Source: Punica granatum
Lineage: Eukaryota; Streptophyta; Magnoliopsida; Myrtales; Lythraceae
Assembly: GCF_007655135.1 (NCBI RefSeq)
Contig: NC_045131.1
Span: 10,462,001-10,526,000 of the forward strand
Reading direction: 5' to 3'
DNA: 64,000 bases
Of the stretch, positions 23,816-41,213 are shown in pieces (within the stretch, counting starts at the first letter, position 1; every line of letters starts with the position of its first letter). The position numbers were made by a program, and so were the translations under genes. The notes beneath the pieces were generated by a model. It did not search any database. It saw only the letters and a program-made list of their open reading frames with translations, and had not been told where the DNA came from.

Positions 23816-25321
23816 GAGTAAATTGATAAATTGGTCCCTTAGAAATTAGATGTACATCAAATTTACCTTGAGAAATTTTTTACATCAATTTATACCTTCA
23901 CTTTATAATTTTACATCATATTCAACCTCCCGTCCAATTCCGTTAAAGGACCCATCCGACATTGACTCATTCAAATCCTTGGCTGAATATATCAATCCTC
24001 TTTTCTTTCCAAACACATGCACACACACACATATATAAAGGAAGGCAGAAGCAACACCGAGGTTTCTTCGATGCAGCTCCCAACAAAGCTGTAAATGGCT
24101 GAAGCAGCCAGACCACCACGGTTTCTTCGATGCAGCTCCCAGCGCCCACCAACTCTCTCTAGCCTGCTGCCTCGCGGCTCCTCTGTTACTCCTTGGTCAG
24201 ATCTGGACGACTCCTCGCTAATCCTTCCAGATCTGATCTTGATGTAAGCAGGGTCGGATCCGACTCGGTTTATCGAGTTCGGTCAGATTGGACCCATCCT
24301 ATTCGGGTCGGGTCCAATCAGTTTGTGGGTGTCTGAGGTGCTGAAGTCGTAATGTGTCGACCTCTCTCTCTTTTGTCCCTTTTGTTGCAGGTACTTTCCC
24401 CGTCTTGCCGTATTGGTTGGCTCTTGATTTGCTAGTGGCAGAGAGAGAGAGAGAGAGAGAGAAGTTGAGAGGCGTCTCAGTAGAGGCTTCCGTTTCGTTT
24501 CCGCAGGGCTGAAGCGGCGGGGTATCCGATTGGCAGAGCCGCAAATATAGTTTTGCATCTTTTTTCACTGTGATTGTGCTGAACATCTTTTGTCTGCCTT
24601 TTACATTCCACCCTTGTTTTTTTCCTCCTTTTTTCATTTCTGATAGAGTGATTAGTGGCTTCAGGGATTCCTTTTGATGCAGCTTACATTTCATCTGTGG
24701 GTGCTTGCCGTTCCTTTCATACCTGTGCTCTTTCTAGCTGACAAATTCCTCTTCTCCTGGGATCTCTGAAAATTTATTCTTTTACAGGTTGGTTAGATTG
24801 CCCAGCATTTGGTCAAGAGATAGACTGCTTCATTCCTTCTAAGGTTCCACTTGGTGAATCCTTTAATGACTGTATTCCTCCTGCAAAAAGATACTCGTTC
24901 AAGCAAGTGAATCCGATCTTGCCATTTCGCAGCTCAGCTTCGGCTTTTTTGATGATTTGATTTGAGCATTGAAAGTTTGGCGTTGGATTAATCTATGGGG
25001 GAATTGGGGTTTGCCCTTTTGAGTTTGGACTTTTGTGGAGGAATCAAATCTGAGCCATCTTCCGTTTCCAATTTCACGAGCTGTGGTGTGGGCTTTGGGC
25101 TCAGTTGCATTTTGCTTTGTTAGCTGGAAATCTTCTGATTAAGATATGCCATTTCCAGTTCTTAGCTCAAACACTACAGCACATGGAATCAGTGCTGCAT
25201 GACTATTCTGCAGGAGACCTGTTTCATTCTCTGGAGGACCAATTCAATAGTTTACAGCTGTAGGAATGTTGGACATGTGTATAGGCACTTTTTTCAGTTG
25301 TAATGACAGAATTACTGTCAT

Positions 25322-25970
25322 TTATGTTTCGGTTTCTGTGTAATGCAGTTTTGCAAATCTTTGCAGATGAGTTAATGAAATTAATGTGTTGTTCTCTGAA
25401 CTTCCTCTGTTCTGTCCGATAATCATTATGTTCCACTGTTCTTTATCAAGTTTATTCCCTCTACCAAATAGCTTATTTGCTATATCCAACTGCCGGAATT
25501 TGCAGTACATGGACAAAAGCGCATTGTGAACCATCTGATCAAACAAGTAACGTTTTCATGAACCATCTGATCAGTACTAATCCATGAAATGTATTCATGA
25601 ACCATCTGATCAGTACTAATCCATGAAACGTTTTCCCCTCAAGGACATTCATTGAATTCCCAAACCCCAAAAGCATGCAACTGATAACAATTCCATCAGG
25701 ATGAAACTCAGTATACTGCATTTTGTGAAACAAGGAAATGCATTCCCTCATCTTCCCGACCCTTGCATCCCCAATCACTGATGTCCACGTGAATATATTC
25801 TGATCTACAACTTCACTGAAAGAACGATATGCCTCATCAGGGAATTAACACTTTGCATACATAGACAAAACTGAAGACCGAACAGCTAGAGAAGACCCAT
25901 CTCTAATTGTCGCCATTAGACCATGCAAGCAACTACCCTCCACTAAATCTTTTCTCTTGACCTGATAGAA
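25322..25970 (-). pseudogene. PPR gene fragment captured inside MULE-1
   Basis: Reading on the minus strand gives a string of pentatricopeptide-repeat-like segments. Examples are LVEGSCLHGLMATIRDG, SSVLSMYAKC, FTWTSVIGDARVGKMRECIS, LFHKMQYTEFHPDGIVIS, VHNALLSMYCKFRQLDIANK and QWNIMIIGQN. The alternation of such motifs is typical of PLS-class organelle RNA-binding PPR proteins. A TAA at 25845-25847 interrupts the frame directly after the MYAKC motif. A tandem duplication of roughly 40 bp (about 25555-25630) adds repeated HGLVLIRWFM codons and breaks the repeat spacing. There is no start, no organelle-targeting region and no full PPR tract, so this is a non-functional piece of a host gene. Confidence 0.75.
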
Positions 25971-26424
25971 GCTGACATTTGTTCAACAAGATTGCTTCAA
26001 CAAAATTAAGGAACTCGACAGCTATACACAGTACAATTATAGGAATCAGATAAGAAGTTTACTATGCATTGATGAAACTCAATAAACAATCGCATACGGA
26101 GGAACTCAATATACCATTGAAGTTTATATGAGATACATACTAGTCTTTACAAGCCTAAACAAAGAAACAAATCCCTTCCCCTAAATATAACAAATACCAA
26201 ATCCATATAGGACTTGAATTTGGTACCTATTATACAAAAAATACAGTGCTTTCACAAGCTAACATGCATATCTGTATTTAACTCCCCAATATCGAGAAGC
26301 TTAGCGCCTAATATTAACACCTTTAGCTCCTTCCAACTTTACAAAAAGAATCAGAATATATACCTTAGATCACTTCTAACTTTACAAAAAGAACCAGAGT
26401 ATATGCCTCATATCACTTCCAACT

Positions 26425-29400
26425 TTACAAAAACAAACACAATATATACCTCAGATCAAAAAGTTCAGATCTAGTCAAAAAATTACAAATGGCATTACCC
26501 AACATTTCTTTACTGTGAAGGGGGCTTTTGGTTGAGGTTGAGGTATCTAGCAAATCTTTTTGCAGTTGCAGGACCAACAGCATGCATGGTTTCCAATGAC
26601 AGTGATTGTTGTCCCTTGAAAATGAACTGAGTTTGTACTGATTTGTTGATTTGCTGGTTCGGGGTACAGTCGATGGCCTCACAGGAGGGGTCCTGAATGC
26701 AGGCACTCCCCTCACAACACTTTGTCTATCTAGCATTGCCATAGTTGGTGTTACTCCAAAGCCAAACCTCCACTACAATGTCAAATACTTAACATCAACA
26801 TACTCAAACGGCTAATACATATTCAATACTTCAAACACATTAATACATACCATAGATGAACTTGATGCAACTTGAGATGGCACTACTGAACTTGAAACAG
26901 TTACTCCTGAGCTTGAAGCATTCCTCAACTGGATAATAGAAATCTTTCATGCTAATAAACTCATTTGCAAGTTTACTTATAAGAAAAATAATACTACTTA
27001 ATATATACCTGTGCTGATGGACTTGGCCTTTCAGGTGGAAAATCTCGACCTACCAGAGGAGTCCCCTGCATTGTGAGGAATTTCATTATTAGAAAAATAA
27101 AAGCACATCAAGTAAAGCATAATGAAAAATCTTTAAACATGTACCTGTGTTGAATTAGTACCATCAGCCGATGCAACTGTAGAATTAGTTCCAATAGGCA
27201 CAACATTGGATTTCTTTGAGGAATTTTTCTCTTTTTTCTTTAAACTTGAAGCAATTGAAGGACCTTTGCAAGTCCTAATGTTGTGTTTACTACCTCCACA
27301 CTTCCTACAAACTATGGGACCTAAGCTTCTTTTCAGCTTATATGGATCTTTTGGTTCCTCTGCTCCTTTCTTCCTTTGCTTCTTGGGACGACCAGGTGGC
27401 CTCTTTAACTTTGGAGGTTGGACAGGGTCCTCATTTGACTTTGTCCAATATTCCTCACCAGCAGTCGGTTTGATGAAAAAACCATAGAGCTGCTCATGTG
27501 TGCTCCTTGAATACCATGGATGCACAAAATCTTCAGGCTTCAGATTATTAAAGCCAATGCAAGCAACTGCATGCATACAAGGGATCCCAATAAGGTCCCA
27601 TTCCCTGCAAGAACATGTATGCATCTGTAGGTCCACAGCACATTTGGAATTTGGAGGGCATGTGACCTCAAATTTAACCATATCAGGATCACCAGCCCAA
27701 TGTGGAGTCCACGCAGCAGCTCTATTTTTCATGATCTCCAACTTAGTTTGAATTCTAGGACAGAGTGGACCTTTGTATTTGGCCATTTGCAGCTTGCTCC
27801 TTGTCATCTTTTTCATAATGTACATTCTGATTCCTTCAACCATGGTGATGATGGGCTTATTCCTAACTTTCATTATTTCAGAATTGAATTGCTCGCACAT
27901 GTTATTTGTCAGTGAGTCATTCTTTGAGTATGTATCAAATGCTGACCTGGTCCATCTGTCAGGTGGTAATTTGCTCAGCCAAAGCCATCCTTCAAGACTG
28001 ATTGTCTTCAAGTGATCCATCCTCAGTTGAAATTGCTGCTCAGTTGCTGCTCTAGCACAAGCCCAGAATGCATCCTTCAGCTCTTTACCTGGCCAATTCT
28101 TGTTGAAATTGGCCCATATATGTCTAGCACAAAACCTATGTTGTACTCCTGGGCAAATCTCCTTCAGTGCAGCATCTAGGCCCTATAAATATGAAGTAAT
28201 TGGATTAGCAATAAGCAAAGGTGAATAAATAAGTAATGAATGGAATAAATTAAATTTAAATATACCTTTTGCATATCAGACATGAAGCTAAAACCATTGA
28301 GCACAGGATCCCCTAAGTCATCCACAAGATTTATGAGAAACCATCTCCAGTTTTCTTTGTTTTCCACATCAACTATTGCATATGCTATTACATAAAAGGC
28401 ATTATTTCCATCTTGAGCAACAGCTGATAGAAGTTGGCCCCCAAAATATCCCTTCAGGAAACAACCATCTAGGCCAATAAGTGGCCTACCACAACTCAAA
28501 AATCCAGTCTTACAAGCCTCTAAGCATACATACATTCTCTGAAAATGATGTGAGACTGGAGCAACATTCAGTCCCACGCTCGACCCTGGATTGCTTTTTA
28601 GAAGTTCATTACAGTAATCTCTTAGCTTAGCATATTGTTCATTCTCTGAACCCTGACATGTCTTATGAGCAATACATAGAGCCCTGTAAATCATAGCATC
28701 TCCCACTTTCACTCTATATGAGTGCATCAGGTAATCATAAGCTTCTTGTCCAGTCATGCTTGGTTGGAACCTAACCCTCGGAACCAATTTACTTGCCACC
28801 CACTCCCTTGTGGCCAACTTATTCTGTAACTTTCTACAACATGTATGTTCACTCACGAAAGTTTTCACTTGATATGTGTTGTTCTTCTTGTTTAGTGAGC
28901 ATAATATAACCCACTTACACTCTTTCTCCACACATTTCGCCCTTACCCTTGTGGACTCATTTTTCTTAAATCGAACTTCTCTTCCCCTACTAATATTATA
29001 ATCCCTCACTGCATTCCTAAACACTTTTAGATTTGGAAATTCCATCCCAAGCTCTATTGTAATATGTTCAAACTCAACTGCTTCATTAAACACTGGTAGC
29101 TGCACAATCTCCCCATCATTCTCATTACCTTTAAGAGACTCTAGCTCATCTGTGTCATAAGCATCAGAGATGGCCAAATCCTCCACCACAACATTTATCT
29201 CTTGTTCTGCAAATATTCTCTCTTGCTCTACAAACAATCTCTCTCTTTCTTCAGTTGTTCTTTGCTTGAACCTGGTTTTTGTATTTTGCCTTTTTCTTTT
29301 AGCTTTCGACTTGTCTTGCATTTGAGCCTCTTCGATGCTATATCCACCAACACCAGCAACTTGCAGTCCAAATCCTCCAGCACCAGCATCATGCGATGTA

Positions 29401-29516
29401 CTCCCTCCAGTAGCAATAAATTTAGGATCATCATCATACCAATCAAGATACAATTCAGGCCCCGCGTTATAGCCATTGTCCTCGACAAACTCCCATGCCA
29501 TACTACAACAATCCAA
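26425..29516 (-). CDS. MULE-1 mudrA-type transposase, 5 exons
   Basis: Exons 29516-28266, 28182-27145, 27065-27009, 26928-26851 and 26772-26425 join in frame through GT-AG introns, giving about 923 residues. A charged N-terminus is followed by the Mutator DNA-binding region (about residues 155-245, including MEFPNLKVFRNAVRDYNISR and Cys-rich CVEKECKWV). The catalytic core follows with D350 in PLIGLDGCFLKG, D414 in FSFMSDMQKGLD and E514 in NNMCEQFN, so all three DDE residues are present. A SWIM zinc finger (CSCREWDLIGIPCMHAV) and a zinc-knuckle-like CRKCGGSKHNIRTC come next. The C-terminal exon may carry a one-base shift near 26660: the next frame reads VGPATAKRFARYLNLNQKPP, which looks more like a natural end. 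The enzyme would cut and integrate element ends in the nucleus. Confidence 0.85.
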
Positions 29517-30584
29517 AGAACAATAGGCATATTTAACATGAATTGAAGATCATCACCCAAGCATTGTTGAGTAAACATGCTGAGTGAAGAAAAAAATCCA
29601 CTCAATGACAACAACTAGAATCAAGGATGGAAGCTTCAAATACTCTTATAGCAAAAACACTGAACATAAAACATAAATCTATATGGTCCTTTAAGATTCA
29701 CATTGGATACTAACAAAACCGGTAGAAGTTATAAAATACAATGAGATTGCTAGGCCTTTTATCTCATTACATTGGGAGACAGCCCTAATATTTTCTTATG
29801 GTAAGACAACTCAAAGTAGCCACAATTTTTCAAAGCAGTCTAAAAAACATTATTCAAAAAAACATAAAAGAGTGTTTAATTTCAGCATCTGAAGATTTAA
29901 TGAGTGGTTTGGTTGATGCCCGCTTCTTATGATCAAATGTCTCCCTTGAGCCATTTATTGCATTGGAAAATTTATTGGTTTCATGTCTACCATTGGCAGG
30001 GGAAATTGATCTATGCGGCACTGAAGATCCACCATTGTGCATGTAATTAGATACTTCAGTGCATGTTTTCAAGCCAGAAAGCATGTTTCTTACTATTAGG
30101 CAACTGCATAAAAAGATTCCCATTAATATCAAAGCAGCAAATAGGTATTTTACCGTATTTCAGAGTTCCACCTGAATGCCAAAAGGGTAAATGAATTCAC
30201 GCTTGAAGTTTTAACATCACTTTTATAGAACACCACATACCATATGGTTGTCACCCTATGAATCTTCCACACCACCAATCTGCTTCATCAGAGACATTCT
30301 TCTAACATTGCAGCAATTTAACAAAGTTTGTTCTTTCAACAATAGTCATGCTACATAACTTACTGATGCAGCTACGCCACTATTCTATAGTAAACATAAA
30401 GATCCCATCCCAGCCCCACCCAAACACACACACTAAAAGGCCTCCAATTAGACTGTCAATTGCATCGCTCTTAAATGGGAGAGGCCACTAATGCAAGTCT
30501 TGCTCAATAATATCAATGTGTTCAGCTTTTCCCACTTTGTTTATTTGATCCTCAGTCTTTCTTTATTGTTCAATAATCACGATT

Positions 30585-30729
30585 AGAAATTCCTTGAAAG
30601 ATCCAGCGTCTAAAGCTTATGCTCAGGATTTTGCTCCTCATGATGGTTGGGCTATTAGGAAAGCTGTAGCTACGGGAATGTATGCCCTCCCTACAAGAGC
30701 GCAGCTATCGAGGAAACTCAATGAAGATG
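30585..30729 (+). pseudogene. Captured exon of a GLTP/ACD11-like gene inside MULE-1
   Basis: The plus strand encodes RNSLKDPASKAYAQDFAPHD followed by GWAIRKAVATGMYALPTRAQ and LSRKLNED, ending exactly at a GT donor (GATG then GTGAGT). The YA..APxHxWAIRxAVxxGMYALPTRxQL pattern is the conserved C-terminal region of glycolipid-transfer-protein domain proteins related to Arabidopsis ACD11, which move sphingolipid intermediates between membranes. No flanking GLTP exons were recognised. A single exon inside a transposon, in the opposite orientation to the transposase, is best explained by gene-fragment capture. It is not a working gene. Confidence 0.72.
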
Positions 30730-31482
30730 GTGAGTCTGTAAAGTCGATGAATGTCTGATTTTCTGTTTATGAACAAGTTGGTTGACATTGGTGGGTGGCT
30801 TCCTTACTCTGTTTGCTTATTCCTCTATATATTAGCCTGTAACGTGCTAAACTTTAGACTGCTTTAGCCTTAACGTGCTACAATTTTTCACGCAAAAGAT
30901 GGAAGCTACAGCTACAGCAAGAACTCCTACTTCCAGGCAACAATTGTTCTTCCGATTTATTCACTCATTTTACCTTAATTTTTCTTTGCTTTAACTTTGT
31001 GTTCCTCTGCTGATACTAACTTGTCATTCTTTAAACAGAGAGCAGCCACGCCCTGCCAACGAAAAGATGACGGAGAACAGTAGGGGACCACAGTTGGTTT
31101 TAAAAAAGAAAAAAAAACAAACTTTATCATCATCTGGGCATAACAACGCTAAAGAGGAATAGAAGGGGACCACATTCATTACAAATAACAACACATCAGA
31201 GCAAGAAGAGAAGTAGGGGACCACAAAATCGACAATGCGAGCAATAAACACCATTGCCTACCTTCAGATTTACGAAGCTAGTAGCACACTGCATACACAG
31301 AACCGATTTTCTTCGAAATCCAAAAACCAAAATGCTTAACAACGCAAGACCGATCTTCTTCGAAATGCACGGAGACGATTCCTTTTCGTTTCCCGCCCTT
31401 TGCCACAGTTTTCTGAAACAGATGAGAGAGAGGAAGAGCAAGGGAGGAGACAGTAGAGAATAATAAAAAATTTAAAGACACA

Positions 31483-31716
31483 GTTCAATGAATTGACGAA
31501 TTAGTCCTCTAGAAATTGACTATACATCACATTTACCTTCAAAAATTTTTTGCATCACTTTAACCCTCCAATATTTGGACGGAATTGGACGGAAGTGGAC
31601 GGAAGGTTGAATGTAATGTAAAATTATAAAGTGAAGGTATAAATTGATGTAAAAAATTTCTCGAGGTAAATTTGATGTACATCTAATCTGTGAAGGACCC
31701 ATTTGTGAATTTACTC
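31483..31716. repeat. Right terminus of MULE-1: two head-to-head TIR copies
   Basis: 31585-31716 is the right terminal inverted repeat. Immediately inside it, about 31483-31580 is a second, more diverged TIR-like copy in the orientation of the left end (AATTAGTCCTCTAGAAATTG then ATACATCACATTTACC). Together they form a fold-back structure resembling a MITE of the same family. GGACGGAA-type short repeats join the arms. Confidence 0.75.
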
Positions 31717-31725
31717 TAATTTTAT
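31717..31725. repeat. 9-bp target-site duplication, right of MULE-1
   Basis: TAATTTTAT is identical to 23807-23815. It begins directly after the terminal base of the right inverted repeat. Confidence 0.88.
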
Positions 31726-32679
31726 CAATAACAATTATTTCAAATAGTTCAACACTTATTTTATTTTAATAAAATTTTATATTTAAGTCTTATAAATAAA
31801 AAAAATTCTAACTGGAAGAATTTTATCTGTTAAGAAGTCAATCCATCTCAAATTTAATTAATCATCACTCATTGGATTTTTGATTATTATGGTACACTGG
31901 AGAAGAAAAAGTGAAAGAAGATATTAATTTTGGATTTATTGTTTTTGCTTTGCAGGTGGGGAGCTCACGAACCCACCGTTTGTTAATGGGATCCATGCAA
32001 TGGTATTGGTAGGTCTTAGAAAAGCACATTATTGGAATATCCTATCAAAGAGTACCTTGACCACATGACCTGAATTGTTCGGGCGACGACAGTCGATGAA
32101 GTTAATAATTTAGTTGTCGCACTTTAGATAGACTTGAATTTGCGACGACCCCACGTAGCCAAAATGATCCGAGTCACGTCGTTGTGTAAGTTTTATTTAG
32201 TCTGAAAAAGTTACTCTCTACAAATCAAACTTTTTTGTTATTTATATTGTGCGAACAATTCGATAATTCGGTTAAAGTGGATGTATTTATCTATGTGTTC
32301 TAGATTTTTTTTTTTAATGACAAAGTCGGGCTGGAAATTGAATTATAAGCGTATAGTACACGAAGGGGTCCGTAGTGTCACATCGTTTGACCGAGCACCG
32401 AACCCCGTAGTTTCGCTTCTAAGATTTGGTCTTTAGAAAAAAAAAGTTCCCAGGAAGGTCAACTTCAGATTTACATCAGGTTTCATGCATCCAACTTTTG
32501 GGAAATCCATATAAAATGGATTCAAATTCAACCCTCCCTCGCACCTTACCTTATCCTTTTCAAAAAACAAAAAAAAAATGAAGGTTTTGAATTTATGCGC
32601 AGTCACACGACGTATTATGAGTATCGAAAGTTTTGGCTGGCGTGACTATTCTCATAAGGAGCGACATACCTAGTGGGGC

Positions 32680-33310
32680 TGGTAATATTTCACACGACAC
32701 GGAGTTAAACGGGTTTGGATTGGACATTTTTTATAATCAATTTAAACGGGTCCAATCCGTTTAAACACGATTAATAAGCGTGTCTTATCGGGTTGAACTC
32801 GTGTAATCCGATTATACACGATTAAATCTGTTTATTTAAACATGTTTAATCGTGTTACTATAATCATGTAACCCGTTAACTCGTTTATGTATTTGGATTT
32901 ATCAAAATATCCTCATGTAATCCTAACTTTTTAAGTCCCTAACCTAATTTCATTTCCTTCCCTTTCTTTCACCCAATCCAACACATGTCGTGTTAACGTG
33001 TAAACATGTCGTGTTAACGAGTTAATCGGATAAACATGTCGTGTTAATGTATCCGGGTAACTGAGTTGATCGAATAAACAAGTTGTGTTAACGTGTCCTG
33101 ATAACGTTTATAATCATGTCGTATATACTTGTACATATTATGACACGTTTCGATAAACGGATTTAAACGTGTCTAAATGGGTTGACATGAATATAAACGT
33201 GTCGTGTATGGGTTTCCAAAACCTAACTCGTTTAATAATCGTTTCGTGTACGGGTTATGACTTCGATGACACGAATCCGTTTAGACACGACACGAATTGC
33301 CATCCTTAAT
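32680..33310. repeat. Repeat-rich AT-rich segment with CACGACACG ends and GTGTTAACG subrepeats
   Basis: The segment starts with GGCTGGTAATATTTCACACG and ends with a rough inverted counterpart (CGACACGAATTGCCATCC). The interior is filled with short variants of CATGTCGTGTTAACG, AACGGGTT and ACACGATTAA in both orientations. This resembles a non-autonomous DNA transposon remnant, but no exact target duplication was identified. It has no coding potential. Confidence 0.5.
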
Positions 33311-33319
33311 AGCTACCAC

Positions 33320-35250
33320 CGCGGGATACTAGAGGTAGATCAGAGTGTTCTTTTTAAAACTCTCTGAAGTTAATCATAACGGTCTATAGTTTTAGAGACG
33401 CACATGGAACTATTGCCTTAGAACTAGGATAAACTACGGAGGTATTCATAGAAGGGTCACTCGACCCAAAGTATCTAGCCAATCGACCCTAAGATATCCC
33501 TAATTGTCATCAGGCCACCTATGATATATTATCTTTTTAATTCCTATCATCATCTACGGAACCGTGAAAATTCATTTTATTTGAAATCCCATTTTAGTTT
33601 CAAGCGATGAAAAGCATATCCAAGTTTTCCATAAACTATAAATGGAAGTTCTTAATAGGAACATCAACTAATTATAGGTGGGTTGGAGCCAAATCAAGGT
33701 CGCTTAAATTTGGCAACAAGAATGGACTATGGATACGAAGGAATTGAAGGGAAAGGGGAGAAAAAATTGTATGAAATTTTCAAAAATTAGCATGGAAAAT
33801 ACTCTCTTTCTCCTCCCTATCAATTCGTTTCTCTCGATTTAGCAAGAAGGTTGATCTATAGGCAAAAGAACGATGAGATATCTACTTAATTAATATCTGG
33901 TCAAAGACGTCGAATGGAAATAAGTATACTTTGACATGCATATGCAAGGGTAGTAAACCAAATTCACTAACAAATTAAAATCATTTACGGAAAACAAAGG
34001 CAGAGTACATAACCTCATAAGAAGGACCGATGTCCGAATCACTAATGATCTCGGATCTGATCTCTTACATGATAGGGTCATCGGTTGATCCGTTTTGAAT
34101 TTCAAATGAATTATATGACTTTCGTCCTGCACCCCACACATTGGGAGGAGCAAAACCACGTGCGGTTGGATCCATCAAATTATCAAACATCAAGATCGAA
34201 GAATTATTAAAATTGATTTATATCTCACAACATAAATGCATGGGTCGAGTCAGTCACTGACATTTATATTATAAGAAAAATCCCAATTGGGAGGCCCCAC
34301 GAGCCATTGCTAATCAAAGTGAAGGGTAGCGACGTTCGTGACCTGAGACGAACCATCATTGGACCACCTGGATCTTATATTATATCATATACACATAATG
34401 CATATATTTAATATATATGCGTACACGTATATTTATATTATTTACCCAACAATTAATGTCATGGGGGGGAAAATAAATAGATAATGTGTTTATTGTGTCT
34501 GTGAGTATTTCTTTTGTTTAATTCAATAAGTAATGATAATAATTCACACTCCAGAAGATCGCTTCACTTCCACTTCCCACATCCATTCCAGTGAGCTTCC
34601 GGGAAGTATGGCGATCTTTCCTTCACATGATCCCACTAAAAAAAATAAAATGCTTGAATTATCTGATGAAGCTTGTAAGGAAAGAGAGAACCCTATGCAA
34701 TTAGAGCCTTGGCACATCGGCACGATTCGCTTGGCAAATTGGCATCGACCGTGGACAGTCATAATATCGGCGACAAGATTAGTTCCGGCAATGAACAGAA
34801 TGAATACGGGGGTTTCTTTATTGTGAATTTTCAACTGCAGAAAGTCTCAATCCCTATTGCGCGTTTTGCGGGGCATTTGGTACGGCACTTGCAGATGCAT
34901 CCCGAATTATTTGACAAGCTTGGTTTATCAAGGATGTGTAGTCATCTGTTGGATCGATCCACTTCCATTTCAATTAAGATCACGTTATCAGATGATCTTA
35001 TATGCCCTGTGTTTATTAATTTCGTATGTTTAAACGATGTTGAACCCATGAATCCATGTCGTCCCTGATGGATTGTGAAACCCATGTTCCCATTGACCAG
35101 TACGCACTTAATCTGGCAATGGTGCAATTTTATTCGGAATAAAAAGCGCATTATGATTCCGGGCAATCCGATGTAATCGATAACAGACACCGGGGGCACA
35201 CATTTGGGAATCATGAAAACCAAATGAGCCTCATTGACGGGGTGAATCAA
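33320..35250. other. Intergenic DNA between the repeat and the galactokinase gene
   Basis: The part from roughly 35050 to 35260 is expected to be the galactokinase 3'UTR. Open stretches at 34533-35068 are longer than chance neighbours, but no family was recognised in any frame on either strand. Nothing else is supported. Confidence 0.4.
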
Positions 35251-35260
35251 ATGGACAAGG

Positions 35261-40347
<5,087 letters not shown>

Positions 40348-40439
40348 GGGAGACTACGGAAGACCAATGGGAGCGAGCGATGATCCAACTTTCCCTCTGC
40401 CAATGGGAAAAACGTGAGACTCCTCTCGTCACAAAAAAG

Positions 40440-41200
40440 AGCAGAATGTGGCGTTGTCGCTTTCGCCCGTAAAATTTAATTAATTAATTAATTACATTAA
40501 AAAAGAAAATAAAAAAGAAGAAAATGATTTTCTTTTTTCTTTTTCTTTTTTCAGGGGGTGATGATTTGGATTAAGATAAGAGAGGTCTTGATTGACACAG
40601 CTTACTTCCCGGATAACTTTATTATGCTTAAACAAGTATTTTGGTTGCTTTAGAAACAAATCGATAATATCGCGACACGCGTCCGGGTTGGTTTGGATGC
40701 AGCTCGACTAATCTTCTATCTCGATCGTTACTGGTTAATTTGTAAATATTTTTCTCTATGAAAGAAGGGAAATAAAAACAACAAAAATGGAGCACGTGAT
40801 GGGTTTGTCGTTTTATAATGGTTTCTTTTGATGGGAGGAATTTGGTTGGGGGGCAGGAATCATTGACAGTAGAGGGCCAATTGAATTGAAATGATAAAAG
40901 CTTGAGCACTTTTTGCTACTTGCTGCATAATGCACATGCTTTGTTCTTTTTCCTCTCTTTTTTTTTTCAGTTTAGATTCTTTTTCTTTTTTTTAAATAAA
41001 TAAGAGGAGGAGCTTTTCATTAATTAAATAATTGTGGTTAGTTGTTTTTAATTATGAGTGGGAGTGACGGAAAATAATGCTATTATATGGGCAGATCCCA
41101 ATGGGTCCGTGAGCTTTGGGATTTGATGAAAACTTTTGGCCCCTAGTGAGTTTTGGATCTTATGACATTTTGTACTACTAGTAGACTCCAAGTACCTAGA
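40440..41200. other. Upstream region of the galactokinase gene
   Basis: This AT-rich stretch contains (TTAA)n-like sequence near 40478-40492 and poly-pyrimidine tracts. It must include the galactokinase promoter, but no specific element can be assigned and no gene is visible. Confidence 0.45.
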
Positions 41201-41213
41201 TATTTAGAGTGTG

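Larger units (their letters stand above)
23816..31716. mobile_element. MULE-1: complete Mutator-like element, 7901 bp, with captured host fragments
   Basis: The left end (GAGTAAATTGATAAATTGGT) and the reverse complement of the right end (GAGTAAATTCACAAATGGGT) begin an inverted repeat of about 130 bp. It extends through a CATCAAATTTACCT stretch to TTCAACC and is flanked by identical 9-bp duplications. Inside lie a minus-strand mudrA transposase gene (26425-29516), a minus-strand PPR gene fragment (25322-25970) and a plus-strand GLTP-domain exon (30585-30729). Long inverted ends, a 9-bp duplication and an MULE transposase together define a Mutator superfamily element. Captured host pieces make it Pack-MULE-like, although it also carries its own transposase. 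The rest (23950-25250, 29620-30540, 30740-31480) has no recognised gene; (GA)n lies at 24440-24463. Confidence 0.92.

Noticed and set aside
34533..35068. Open plus-strand stretches next to the galactokinase 3' end as a gene
   Set aside because: No recognisable protein features on either strand. The frames overlap and most of the stretch looks like degenerate or UTR sequence.
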